Source: an uncultured Erysipelotrichaceae bacterium (GTDB taxonomy: Bacteria > Bacillota_I > Bacilli_A > RFN20 > CAG-826). From it: a stretch of 5,296 nucleotides of DNA. The notes beneath the pieces are model-generated. The model had not been told where the DNA came from. It ran no database searches and saw only the letters and a program-made list of their open reading frames with translations. Where the stretch lies: positions 1 through 5,296 of the forward strand of contig CACZNF010000066.1 of assembly GCA_902782395.1 (NCBI GenBank). Direction: 5' to 3'. Below, piece after piece: positions 1 to 5,059 of the stretch; the first letter of the stretch is position 1; each line of letters opens with the position of its first letter. A program made the position numbers and the translations under genes.

Positions 1-919
1 ATTAGGAATCATGTTTTTGTTCGTGGTGATATTGATATTCTCTAGGGCTAATTGGGCTTCTTTACCGTTAATACCATAGGTATCTAAAACATTAACTAAG
101 AATAAGTGGTTATCAGTACCTGATACTTTAGCCCCTAATTCTTGGAGTTTATCCGCACATGCTTTAGTGTTGATCATCACTTGCTTAGCGTACACTTTAA
201 ATTCATCACTCATTGCTTCTTTAAAGCAAACTGCTTTCGCAGCGATGATATGTTCTAGTGGTCCACCTTGATAATATGGGAAGATAGCGGAATTAATGCG
301 TTTAATAAGTTCTTCATTATTGGTGAGAATAATACCCCCTCTAGGACCTCTTAATGTCTTATGAGTGGTGGAAGTGACGACATCAGCATATGGCACTGGA
401 TTAGGATGAAGTCCTGCGGCAATTAAACCAGCGATATGCGCCATATCGACCATAAAGTAAGCACCAACTTTATCAGCGATTTCTTTAAATCTTTTGAAAT
501 CAATAGTGTATGGATAAGCGGAATAACCCGCTAAGATGAGGTTTGGTTTCTCTTCTAAAGTAATCTTTTCAATGACCACCGTCATTAAGGACTAAAGAAA
601 GAATCTTACCACCATCAGGAAGTAACGCTCTATAAGCAGCAGCGTTAGCTTGTGAGCCACTATGTGGTTGAACATTCGCATATTTACTACCAAATAATTT
701 GCATACTCTTTCAATAGCGAGGTTTTCAATCTCATCAACAACTTCACAGCCCCCATAATATCTATGACCAGGGAAACCTTCTGCATATTTATTAGTGAGT
801 ATTGAACCACATAATTCACGCACTTCCTTACTCGCATAGTTTTCACTAGCGATAAGTTCAATGCCTCTATTTTGTCTTTCTTGTTCTAGCAAGACTAGTC
901 TATTAATTTCTTTATCCAT
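1..919 (-). pseudogene. glyA: Serine hydroxymethyltransferase, broken by an internal deletion with frameshift, and cut by the window edge
   Basis: Serine hydroxymethyltransferase is a cytosolic PLP enzyme that converts serine and tetrahydrofolate to glycine and methylene-tetrahydrofolate. The 5' part (919 to 572) reads MDKEINRL..., then [39 protein letters not shown] and SLNDGGH-like LVLNDGGH, where a TGA stop follows at once. The 3' part continues in another frame from about 573 to base 1: [34 protein letters not shown] and [13 protein letters not shown], which carries the PLP-binding lysine. It runs on to [10 protein letters not shown] and NKNMIPN, where the window ends about 60-70 residues before the usual C-terminus. 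Compared with the remembered B. subtilis and E. coli proteins, about 32 residues between GGH and VIEK (the LTHGSPVNFSG...IDYDD region) are missing. This is therefore more than a simple frameshift. I chose ATG 919 because AAAGGA lies 11 nt upstream; an in-frame TTG at 952 lacks such a site. The family is certain; whether the break is real or an assembly error is not known. Confidence 0.93.
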
Positions 920-930
920 ACCTATACATT

Positions 931-936
931 TCCTTT
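931..936 (-). promoter_or_regulatory. Ribosome binding site of glyA
   Basis: AAAGGA on the minus strand, 11 nt before ATG 919. It favours that start (MDKEINRL) over the upstream in-frame TTG at 952. Confidence 0.6.
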
Positions 937-945
937 GACCATATC

Positions 946-990
946 TTATCAAAAAATATAAAGAAAAGAACTCTCTTTTAGAAAGTTCTT
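946..990 (-). terminator. Probable intrinsic terminator after the Hc1-like gene
   Basis: On the minus strand, arms AAGAACT and AGTTCTT (984-990 and 966-972) form a 7-bp stem. One mismatch and three more pairs close a three-base loop. A T-rich but interrupted run follows (TTCTT, then TATATTTTTT). It lies 22 nt after the stop of the Hc1-like gene and ahead of glyA, so it separates the two. The stem is AT-rich and weaker than the other terminators in the window. No convincing separate promoter for glyA is visible between it and the start codon. Confidence 0.6.
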
Positions 991-1011
991 ATTCTATTTA
1001 AGAATTAAATC

Positions 1012-1185
1012 TTATTTTTCCTTTTCTTCAAGGATTTCTTGACGGCGAACTTTGCAGAGTTTTGCTAATTCGCTAAGAGCTTTACGAGCACGGCCAGCGG
1101 CGGCTTTGTTGCCTTTTTCAACGAATTTTTCGTTTTCAGCGACGAATGCTTCGTATGCTGCTTTAATTTGTTCTAAAGTTGACAT
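1012..1185 (-). CDS. Small Hc1/histone H1-like basic protein (57 aa)
   Basis: This 57-residue, Lys/Arg/Ala/Glu-rich protein starts MSTLEQIKAAYEAF and has the core EKGNKAAAGRARKALSELAK. That core (GNKAA.GxRARKALxEL) is what I recognise from the chlamydial Hc1 / bacterial histone H1-like family, also known from Bacteroidetes. Such proteins bind DNA and help compact the nucleoid. The whole chain looks like two amphipathic helices joined at GNKAAAG; the long Lys/Ala/Pro tail of chlamydial Hc1 is absent. There is one cysteine (C44). The gene is read on the minus strand, 70 nt after the ABC ATPase gene, with its own candidate promoter and a terminator behind it. Codon use looks normal for the window. 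The start is slightly uncertain: the AAAGGG site lies 17 nt before the ATG, longer than usual. A DNA-binding role is inferred from the family only. Confidence 0.82.
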   Translation of the reverse strand: MSTLEQIKAAYEAFVAENEKFVEKGNKAAAGRARKALSELAKLCKVRRQEILEEKEK

Positions 1186-1202
1186 TATAGTAATTATGTT
1201 TT

Positions 1203-1208
1203 CCCTTT
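1203..1208 (-). promoter_or_regulatory. Unusually distant ribosome binding site of the Hc1-like gene
   Basis: AAAGGG on the minus strand, 17 nt before ATG 1185. An in-frame ATT codon lies 8 nt after it and could be a rare alternative start adding three residues, but ATG remains the better choice. Confidence 0.45.
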
Positions 1209-1219
1209 CTAACTTTTAC

Positions 1220-1246
1220 TTTATAGAAATCTAAGAAAAATGTGAA
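1220..1246 (-). promoter_or_regulatory. Candidate promoter of the Hc1-like gene
   Basis: On the minus strand, a TTCACA -35-like box (1241-1246) lies 15 nt before TATAAA (1220-1225, five of six matches to TATAAT). It sits in the short gap after the ABC ATPase stop codon. The spacer is shorter than the ideal 17, so strength is uncertain. No hairpin terminator is seen between the ATPase gene and this point, so read-through from the transporter operon is also possible. Confidence 0.5.
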
Positions 1247-1255
1247 TTATTTTTG

Positions 1256-2269
1256 TTAAAAATTGATATTTGCTTTCTTTAAGAAGGCTTTTGTTCTTTC
1301 TTCTTTAGGATGATTGAAGAACTCTTTACTATCTCCACTTTCAACAATATATCCTTCATCCATAAATATCACCTTATTAGCGACATTCTTCGCAAAGTTC
1401 ATTTCATGAGTGACCACAATCATGGTTCTACCTTCATTAGCGAGTTTCTTCATAACTTCTAAGACTTCATTAACCATTTCTGGGTCTAATGCACTAGTGG
1501 GTTCATCAAATAAAATAATCTCAGGATCTAAACACAACGCACGTGCAATAGCGACACGTTGCTTTTGTCCACCAGAAAGGGCACGTGGACGATAATTCAT
1601 TCGATCTTGCATATTTACTTTAGTTAACTCTTTAATTGCTCTCTCTTTGGCTTCTTCGTGATTGCGTTTTAGGACTCTAGTCTGCGCGATAGTGCAGTTT
1701 CTTAAAGAATCCATATTGTTAAAGAGATTAAAACTTTGGAAAACCATCGTCATCTTACTACGCATGGTGTTTCTTTGTTTTTCATTAATCGCCATTGAAG
1801 GATGTTCATTAATGAAAGCTTCATAAGCATCTTTATTAAAGAACTGCTCTTTTCTTGGTCTTTCATTAAGTACCTTTTTATAAATCTTTTTGCATTCTCT
1901 GACTTGTTTACGGTTTTCTTTATTTTTAAAGCCCTCAATAATCTTATTCTGATAAATGGCTAAATTATCTTCCGCTTCGACGAGTCTAATATCATATTGA
2001 TCTAAGGCTTCATGGTACTTAGTGTAGTCCACGAAATCATCCTTACATTTATCAATATTAAAATATGGTTCACCTTTAAAGGATAATAATCCTCTCGTAG
2101 GTTCCTCTAATAAGTTTAAACATCTTAAAAATGTAGATTTACCAGAACCACTTGGTCCAATAATAGCGATAACATCGCCTTTATTAACAGTTAGGCTAAT
2201 ATCTTTAAGGACTCTATTTGCCTCAAAGAATTTCGCTAAGTTTTTAACTTCTAAAACTACTTCACTCAT
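1256..2269 (-). CDS. Amino-acid (lysine) ABC transporter ATP-binding protein with a large internal insert
   Basis: This is the cytoplasmic ATPase of a polar amino-acid importer of the GlnQ/HisP type; ATP hydrolysis drives uptake through the permease next door. All catalytic motifs are present: Walker [10 protein letters not shown] (38-46), Q-loop VFQSFNLF (Q178), signature LSGGQKQR (231-238), Walker B IILFDEP (251-257, catalytic E256), D-loop SALD (259-262) and switch His288. At 337 residues it is about 90 longer than the usual 240-250. The excess lies between SFKGEPYF (63-70) and TMVFQ (about 174), replacing the short loop before the Q-loop with a charged, probably helical or coiled-coil segment (about 72-168). 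The segment is in frame and without stops, so it looks like a real insertion. ATG 2269 overlaps the permease stop (ATGA), with AGAGGA 8 nt upstream. Lysine as substrate is inferred from the upstream riboswitch. Confidence 0.95.
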   Translation of the reverse strand: MSEVVLEVKNLAKFFEANRVLKDISLTVNKGDVIAIIGPSGSGKSTFLRCLNLLEEPTRGLLSFKGEPYFNIDKCKDDFVDYTKYHEALDQYDIRLVEAEDNLAIYQNKIIEGFKNKENRKQVRECKKIYKKVLNERPRKEQFFNKDAYEAFINEHPSMAINEKQRNTMRSKMTMVFQSFNLFNNMDSLRNCTIAQTRVLKRNHEEAKERAIKELTKVNMQDRMNYRPRALSGGQKQRVAIARALCLDPEIILFDEPTSALDPEMVNEVLEVMKKLANEGRTMIVVTHEMNFAKNVANKVIFMDEGYIVESGDSKEFFNHPKEERTKAFLKKANINF

Positions 2270-3054
2270 GCAAATAATCCTCTTTTAAATCTCGCAAATG
2301 GATTAAGAGATATCTTCTTACCATCTAATTTCTTTTCAATTAGTTTTAAAATACCCGCGGCTAATAAAGTTAACACTAAATAGATTAAGGCTAAGATTAA
2401 GTAACCTTCTAAGAAAGCATATGAAGCACTAGAAATGACCTTCATACGATAATAGAGTTCAGTAGTGGCGATAACGTTTAAAACAGAAGAGTCTTTAATA
2501 TTAACGATTAATTCGTTACCAATCGTTGGTAAGGAATTTCTAATTGCTTGAGGTAAAACAATAAAGAATGATGTTTCCGCATTGTTCATGCCTAAGGATC
2601 TAGCGCCTTCCACTTGACCCATATCCACACCGTTAAGACCAGATTGGACAATTTCCGCCATATAGGCAGCGGTATTAAAGGTAATAACAATTAAACCAGC
2701 GAAAAACCAACCATTAAAGACATTACTAATCATCCCTGGAAATCTAATATTGTCCCAGTTCAGTCCTAAAGCGGCACAGCCATATTTAAAGATTAAGGCT
2801 TGAACCATCATCGGTGTGCCTCTTAACACTACTGAATAGATATTACATAACCACTTAACAATATTAAGGCTTACTCTTTTAAAGACATTCATTGTTGGTC
2901 TAGTTTTAATGTTTTTGCCATACGCAATAAACACCCCTAAAAATAGACCCACAACAGTGCCAAATACTGAAAGTATAATCGTGGAGATAATGCCAGATAT
3001 TAATAGTTCTTGGTTATTAACGAATATGTCACCAATCTTTGCAAAATCAATCAT
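2266..3054 (-). CDS. Amino-acid (lysine) ABC transporter permease, HisM/GlnP type
   Basis: This 262-residue integral membrane protein forms the translocation pathway of the importer in the plasma membrane. Hydrophobic segments lie at about 18-44, 66-92, 113-136, about 165-200 (partly) and 215-238. The family hallmarks are [11 protein letters not shown] (75-85), [13 protein letters not shown] (127-139) and the cytoplasmic EAA coupling loop EGARSLGMN...VLPQAIR (149-172), which contacts the ATPase. The length is normal to slightly long for the family; the C-terminal tail is basic (KKLDGKK, FARFKRG). The gene starts 5 nt after the binding-protein stop codon and ends in a 4-nt ATGA overlap with the ATPase gene. 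This points to translational coupling and an equimolar complex. Its own ribosome binding site is weak, which fits coupling. Substrate is inferred from the operon's lysine riboswitch; the permease sequence alone would only say polar amino acid. Confidence 0.95.
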   Translation of the reverse strand: MIDFAKIGDIFVNNQELLISGIISTIILSVFGTVVGLFLGVFIAYGKNIKTRPTMNVFKRVSLNIVKWLCNIYSVVLRGTPMMVQALIFKYGCAALGLNWDNIRFPGMISNVFNGWFFAGLIVITFNTAAYMAEIVQSGLNGVDMGQVEGARSLGMNNAETSFFIVLPQAIRNSLPTIGNELIVNIKDSSVLNVIATTELYYRMKVISSASYAFLEGYLILALIYLVLTLLAAGILKLIEKKLDGKKISLNPFARFKRGLFA

Positions 3055-3059
3055 GATTA

Positions 3060-3923
3060 TTAACCATTACTTCTTTTAGAGGCTTCACCCATCATTGTGC
3101 TTCTTTCATCTTGACTTAATCTTTTTAAAGAAGCGTTTAAATCATTAAGTAATTCTGTGTTACCTTTCTTAAGACCAATATTAACGGATAAACCTTCTAA
3201 ATCACCTTCATTTAAGAAAGAATAATCACAATATAAAACGCCTAAACCCTCTAAAGAGGCCATCGCTTCCACAACTGGAAGTTCTGCGGGCATAGCAAAC
3301 GAGATACCACGTTGGACATCTAGGGCCGCTAATGGATATGTTTGTTGCGCGGCACTATGTTTAATATTGAAACCTTCTTGGCTCACAAAATAATCTTCAA
3401 TGATATCGTCACCGACAACATTAGCCTGACAAACTAGTGATTGTCCTCTAAATAATTCTTTTAATCCCTCATAGTTAAGAGGATTATCTTTAGAATTACC
3501 TTCTGGAATATTGCTTTCCTTAATTAAGAAAGCTAAATCACTCTTTAAATATGGTTCAGTAAAATCAATGGTTTTTCTTCTTTCAGCAGTGGAACTCATA
3601 CCCGCTAAAACCATATTAATAGAGCCACTATTTAAAGAAGGAATAAGATCATCCCATTCAATTCTTTTAATAACGACATCTCTACCTAGATCTTTAGATA
3701 AGTATCTAGCGACAGCGATATCATAGCCATCGGCAAATTCATTAGTGCCATCAATTGGTAATGTCCATTCATTTTCCTTATTTTCTGTCCAGTTAAAAGG
3801 TTGATAGGCACATTCCATACCAATCACTAATTTGGAATTATCCACTTGATTAGAATTACCACACGCGGATAAAGATAATGATGATAAAAGCGTTAATAAC
3901 GCGAATAAATTGTTTCGTCTCAT
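3060..3923 (-). CDS. Lysine ABC transporter substrate-binding lipoprotein
   Basis: This 287-residue family-3 (SBP_bac_3) solute-binding lipoprotein captures the amino acid outside the membrane and delivers it to the permease. The N-terminus MRRNNLFALL...LSLSAC is a lipoprotein signal peptide with lipobox LSAC and lipidated Cys21. The mature part has the expected ligand-pocket motifs: GMECAYQPFNW (35-45), GYDIAVARYL (66-75), SSTAERRKTIDFTEPY (110-125, with the conserved Arg that normally holds the ligand carboxylate), and the second lobe from about 130. The longer loop between PFNW and GYDIA is typical of the Firmicutes cationic amino-acid subgroup, as I remember it. ATG 3923 follows a strong GGAAAGGGG site at 8 nt spacing. 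It is the first gene of the operon, directly behind a lysine riboswitch and its terminator, so lysine (possibly also arginine or ornithine) is the likely ligand. Confidence 0.94.
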   Translation of the reverse strand: MRRNNLFALLTLLSSLSLSACGNSNQVDNSKLVIGMECAYQPFNWTENKENEWTLPIDGTNEFADGYDIAVARYLSKDLGRDVVIKRIEWDDLIPSLNSGSINMVLAGMSSTAERRKTIDFTEPYLKSDLAFLIKESNIPEGNSKDNPLNYEGLKELFRGQSLVCQANVVGDDIIEDYFVSQEGFNIKHSAAQQTYPLAALDVQRGISFAMPAELPVVEAMASLEGLGVLYCDYSFLNEGDLEGLSVNIGLKKGNTELLNDLNASLKRLSQDERSTMMGEASKRSNG

Positions 3924-3931
3924 TGATGAAA

Positions 3932-3940
3932 CCCCTTTCC
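3932..3940 (-). promoter_or_regulatory. Strong ribosome binding site of the substrate-binding protein gene
   Basis: GGAAAGGGG on the minus strand, 8 nt before ATG 3923. It lies just downstream of the riboswitch terminator's T-run and does not overlap the switch helices. This supports control by transcription termination rather than by hiding the ribosome site. Confidence 0.8.
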
Positions 3941-3941
3941 T

Positions 3942-3974
3942 AAAAAATAAGATTGCATTCTATCGATGCAATCT
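3942..3974 (-). terminator. Riboswitch-controlled intrinsic terminator
   Basis: On the minus strand, AGATTGCAT (3966-3974) pairs perfectly with ATGCAATCT (3950-3958). The 9-bp stem has a seven-base loop CGATAGA and is followed by TATTTTTT. It lies after the lysine aptamer and before the ribosome binding site. Its 5' arm and loop contain CATCGATAG, which is also the partner of the antiterminator, so its formation depends on ligand state. Confidence 0.93.
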
Positions 3975-4001
3975 CATGAACATTCAGGATTTCATCAATA
4001 G
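3960..4001 (-). promoter_or_regulatory. Antiterminator helix of the lysine riboswitch
   Basis: On the minus strand, CTATTGATG (3993-4001) can pair along all nine bases, with one G-U pair, with CATCGATAG (3960-3968). The first segment is also the 3' arm of aptamer helix P1. The second covers part of the terminator's 5' arm and its loop. P1 and the antiterminator are thus mutually exclusive, and so are the antiterminator and the terminator: a lysine-OFF switch. Confidence 0.85.
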
Positions 4002-4157
4002 CTCCTCTACAATAATTCATTGTAGGAGTGTATAAGATGTTCTCTTATACCCCAACTCACTTAAGTGACCCTAAGTGGTTTCGGCGGTATTTCCTTTCAT
4101 AAGCGTCATCGACTACCGTCTCGACTTACTACTGATAAAGACCGCGCCTCTATCAAT
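3994..4157 (-). promoter_or_regulatory. Lysine riboswitch (L box) aptamer
   Basis: The minus-strand leader matches the lysine riboswitch plan in order. P1 is ATTGATAG (4150-4157) with CTATTGAT (3994-4001). The conserved AGAGGCGCGG follows P1. The P2 arm carries an AGTA loop-E-like motif (about 4127-4133), TGAAAGG (about 4093-4099), and the hallmark CGCCGAA (4080-4086). Three more hairpins follow: CACTTA/TAAGTG, GTATAAGA/TCTTATAC, and CTACAAT/ATTGTAG. The closing GGAG.CTAT matches the end of the B. subtilis lysC leader as I remember it. It senses free lysine and stops transcription of the downstream transporter operon when lysine is plentiful. A T-box was considered and rejected. The covariance-model match could not be run here. 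Confidence 0.93.
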
Positions 4158-4167
4158 CTATGCGTCT

Positions 4168-4195
4168 ATCATATAGTAATTTTGAATTAAGTCAA
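4168..4195 (-). promoter_or_regulatory. Promoter of the lysine riboswitch and transporter operon
   Basis: On the minus strand, TTGACT (4190-4195) and TATGAT (4168-4173) are separated by 16 nt. Each differs from the sigma-A consensus at one position. Transcription should begin about 4160-4163, just before the 5' arm of aptamer helix P1. Confidence 0.85.
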
Positions 4196-4248
4196 TAGAG
4201 ATACTTTTTTATTTTGTTTAGCAGATATACCTATACAAATCCGTCTAA

Positions 4249-4272
4249 TTGGTAGAAAAGATACTCGACCAA
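4249..4272. repeat. Short inverted repeat just upstream of the membrane-protein promoter
   Basis: TTGGT (4249-4253) and ACCAA (4268-4272) form an inverted repeat across 14 nt, extended by one more pair after a mismatch. It ends 3 nt before the -35 box. It could be an operator, but a repeat this short can occur by chance. Confidence 0.25.
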
Positions 4273-4275
4273 ACA

Positions 4276-4304
4276 TTGAAAGGATGAGAAATGGTCAGTA
4301 TAAT
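4276..4304 (+). promoter_or_regulatory. Strong sigma-A-type promoter of the membrane-protein gene
   Basis: TTGAAA (4276-4281, five of six) and a perfect TATAAT (4299-4304) with the ideal 17-nt spacer. Transcription should start near 4311, giving a short leader with GGAAGG as ribosome binding site, 12 nt before ATG 4329. It is divergent from the riboswitch promoter; the two -35 boxes are 80 nt apart. Confidence 0.88.
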
Positions 4305-4328
4305 CTAAAAGGAAGGCGGACATAATAT

Positions 4329-4928
4329 ATGCGCACAAAATACGAATTTAACAAATTTCCTGTTGCTGCTACTACGTTAACAATTATTGGTTTAGTTTTA
4401 GCGGTTTTAGCAACATCCCTCTCTATCATGGTCAATGATAATGGCTTCAATGATACTTATCACTTAGGTGGTTTAGCTGTTATCGAAGTAGTGGCCGCAG
4501 TTTTATTCTTAGCGGGTCTTACAACTGGTAAAGGTGCTTTAGTCAAAGTTATTTCTATTATCATTACTGTTGGTTTAGTCGTCACATCATTCGTTTTAGC
4601 GATTGTGAAATTAACCAATCATGATGTTCTTTACTTCTCTATTACATTAATGATGCTAATTGCTTCTGTTTTAGAACTCATTTATTTCTTAAGTGTTAAA
4701 GAAAACGGTAGAATCGGTAAGTTATATTTAGTTACTAGCATTACATTCTGTTGCTTAGTCGCCTTATATGGCATTATCTACACAACTATGGATCTTGCGG
4801 ATTTCGTGCAATATAACTATCCAGTCCATATTGATAACTACTTATTATTATTTGGTTTAGCCGCGATTGCCGCTTTACCATTTGTCTCCTATAACTCATT
4901 ATCCGCGGAACAAACTCCAGAAGCGTAA
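4329..4928 (+). CDS. Unrecognised six-helix membrane protein (199 aa)
   Basis: I do not recognise a family. The 199-residue protein has a short basic N-terminus (MRTKYEFNKF) and about six hydrophobic helices, near residues 12-34, 47-66, 71-93, 101-122, 131-152 and 170-188. It ends in a short polar tail (SAEQTPEA). Loops are short; the longest (35-46 and 153-169) should lie outside if the N-terminus is inside, as the positive-inside rule suggests. I see no catalytic motif, no charged residue pattern of a transporter, and no signal peptidase or lipobox site. The first pair of helices is followed by the basic turn TGKGALVK, a pattern common in small uncharacterised four- to six-helix proteins of Firmicutes. 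It stands alone between its own strong promoter and a terminator, so neighbours give no functional hint. ATG 4329 follows GGAAGG by 12 nt. It is clearly a real gene but its function is unknown. Confidence 0.88.
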   Translation: MRTKYEFNKFPVAATTLTIIGLVLAVLATSLSIMVNDNGFNDTYHLGGLAVIEVVAAVLFLAGLTTGKGALVKVISIIITVGLVVTSFVLAIVKLTNHDVLYFSITLMMLIASVLELIYFLSVKENGRIGKLYLVTSITFCCLVALYGIIYTTMDLADFVQYNYPVHIDNYLLLFGLAAIAALPFVSYNSLSAEQTPEA

Positions 4929-4951
4929 TTAAATAATTAGAATTAAAAAAA

Positions 4952-4979
4952 GCGATTGTCTTGATGGCAATCGTTTTTT
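4952..4979 (+). terminator. Intrinsic terminator after the membrane-protein gene
   Basis: GCGATTGTC (4952-4960) pairs with GGCAATCGT (4966-4974) across a TTGAT loop. The stem has nine pairs including two wobbles, and a run of six T follows. An A-run precedes the stem, so it could work on both strands. It begins 24 nt after the stop codon. Confidence 0.9.
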
Positions 4980-4998
4980 ATTGAAAGCATATCTATTC

Positions 4999-5024
4999 TT
5001 GTTAAATGAATATGTGTATATAAT
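4999..5024 (+). promoter_or_regulatory. Candidate promoter of the superoxide reductase gene
   Basis: A perfect TATAAT (5019-5024) lies 35 nt before the start codon. The best -35-like box, TTGTTA (4999-5004), is only 14 nt away, shorter than usual, so the promoter may need an activator. No clear PerR or Fur box was recognised. Confidence 0.55.
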
Positions 5025-5059
5025 GAAATCAAGAAACAAAGAATTGGAGATTAAACATA

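Noticed and set aside
569..600. Programmed ribosomal frameshift in glyA
   Set aside because: About 32 family residues are missing at the junction, so shifting frame would not restore a normal enzyme. No slippery heptamer with a following structure is seen, and glyA is not known to use frameshifting.
592..861. Minus-strand reading frame of 89 codons
   Set aside because: It overlaps the glyA 5' part in another frame and its product is unlike any family; it is a shadow.
920..952. Earlier glyA start at an in-frame TTG (952)
   Set aside because: The added residues ([10 protein letters not shown]) are not family-like, and the AAAGGA ribosome site would fall inside the coding region.
1052..1234. 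Plus-strand reading frame of 60 codons
   Set aside because: It is the antisense shadow of the Hc1-like gene, which has family similarity, a ribosome site, a promoter and a terminator.
1410..1938. Short reading frames inside the ATPase gene (plus 1410-1595 and minus 1750-1938)
   Set aside because: They overlap the well-supported ATPase coding sequence and show no family features or ribosome sites.
2266..2269. Mollicute genetic code with TGA as tryptophan
   Set aside because: The permease ends in TGA in a classic ATGA overlap with the ATPase start, and all genes read full length with TGA as stop.
3511..3726. Plus-strand reading frame of 71 codons
   Set aside because: It is antisense to the substrate-binding protein gene, with no supporting signals.
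3942..4160. T-box leader for an amino-acid gene
   Set aside because: There is no T-box consensus (TGGNACCGCG-like) before the terminator, while P1, AGAGGCGCGG, CGCCGAA and the closing GGAG.CTAT fit the lysine riboswitch.
4281..4306. Mini-ORF MVSII (ATG 4291) as a leader peptide before the membrane-protein gene
   Set aside because: It lies inside the promoter: its codons overlap the spacer and the TATAAT box, so they would be upstream of the transcription start.
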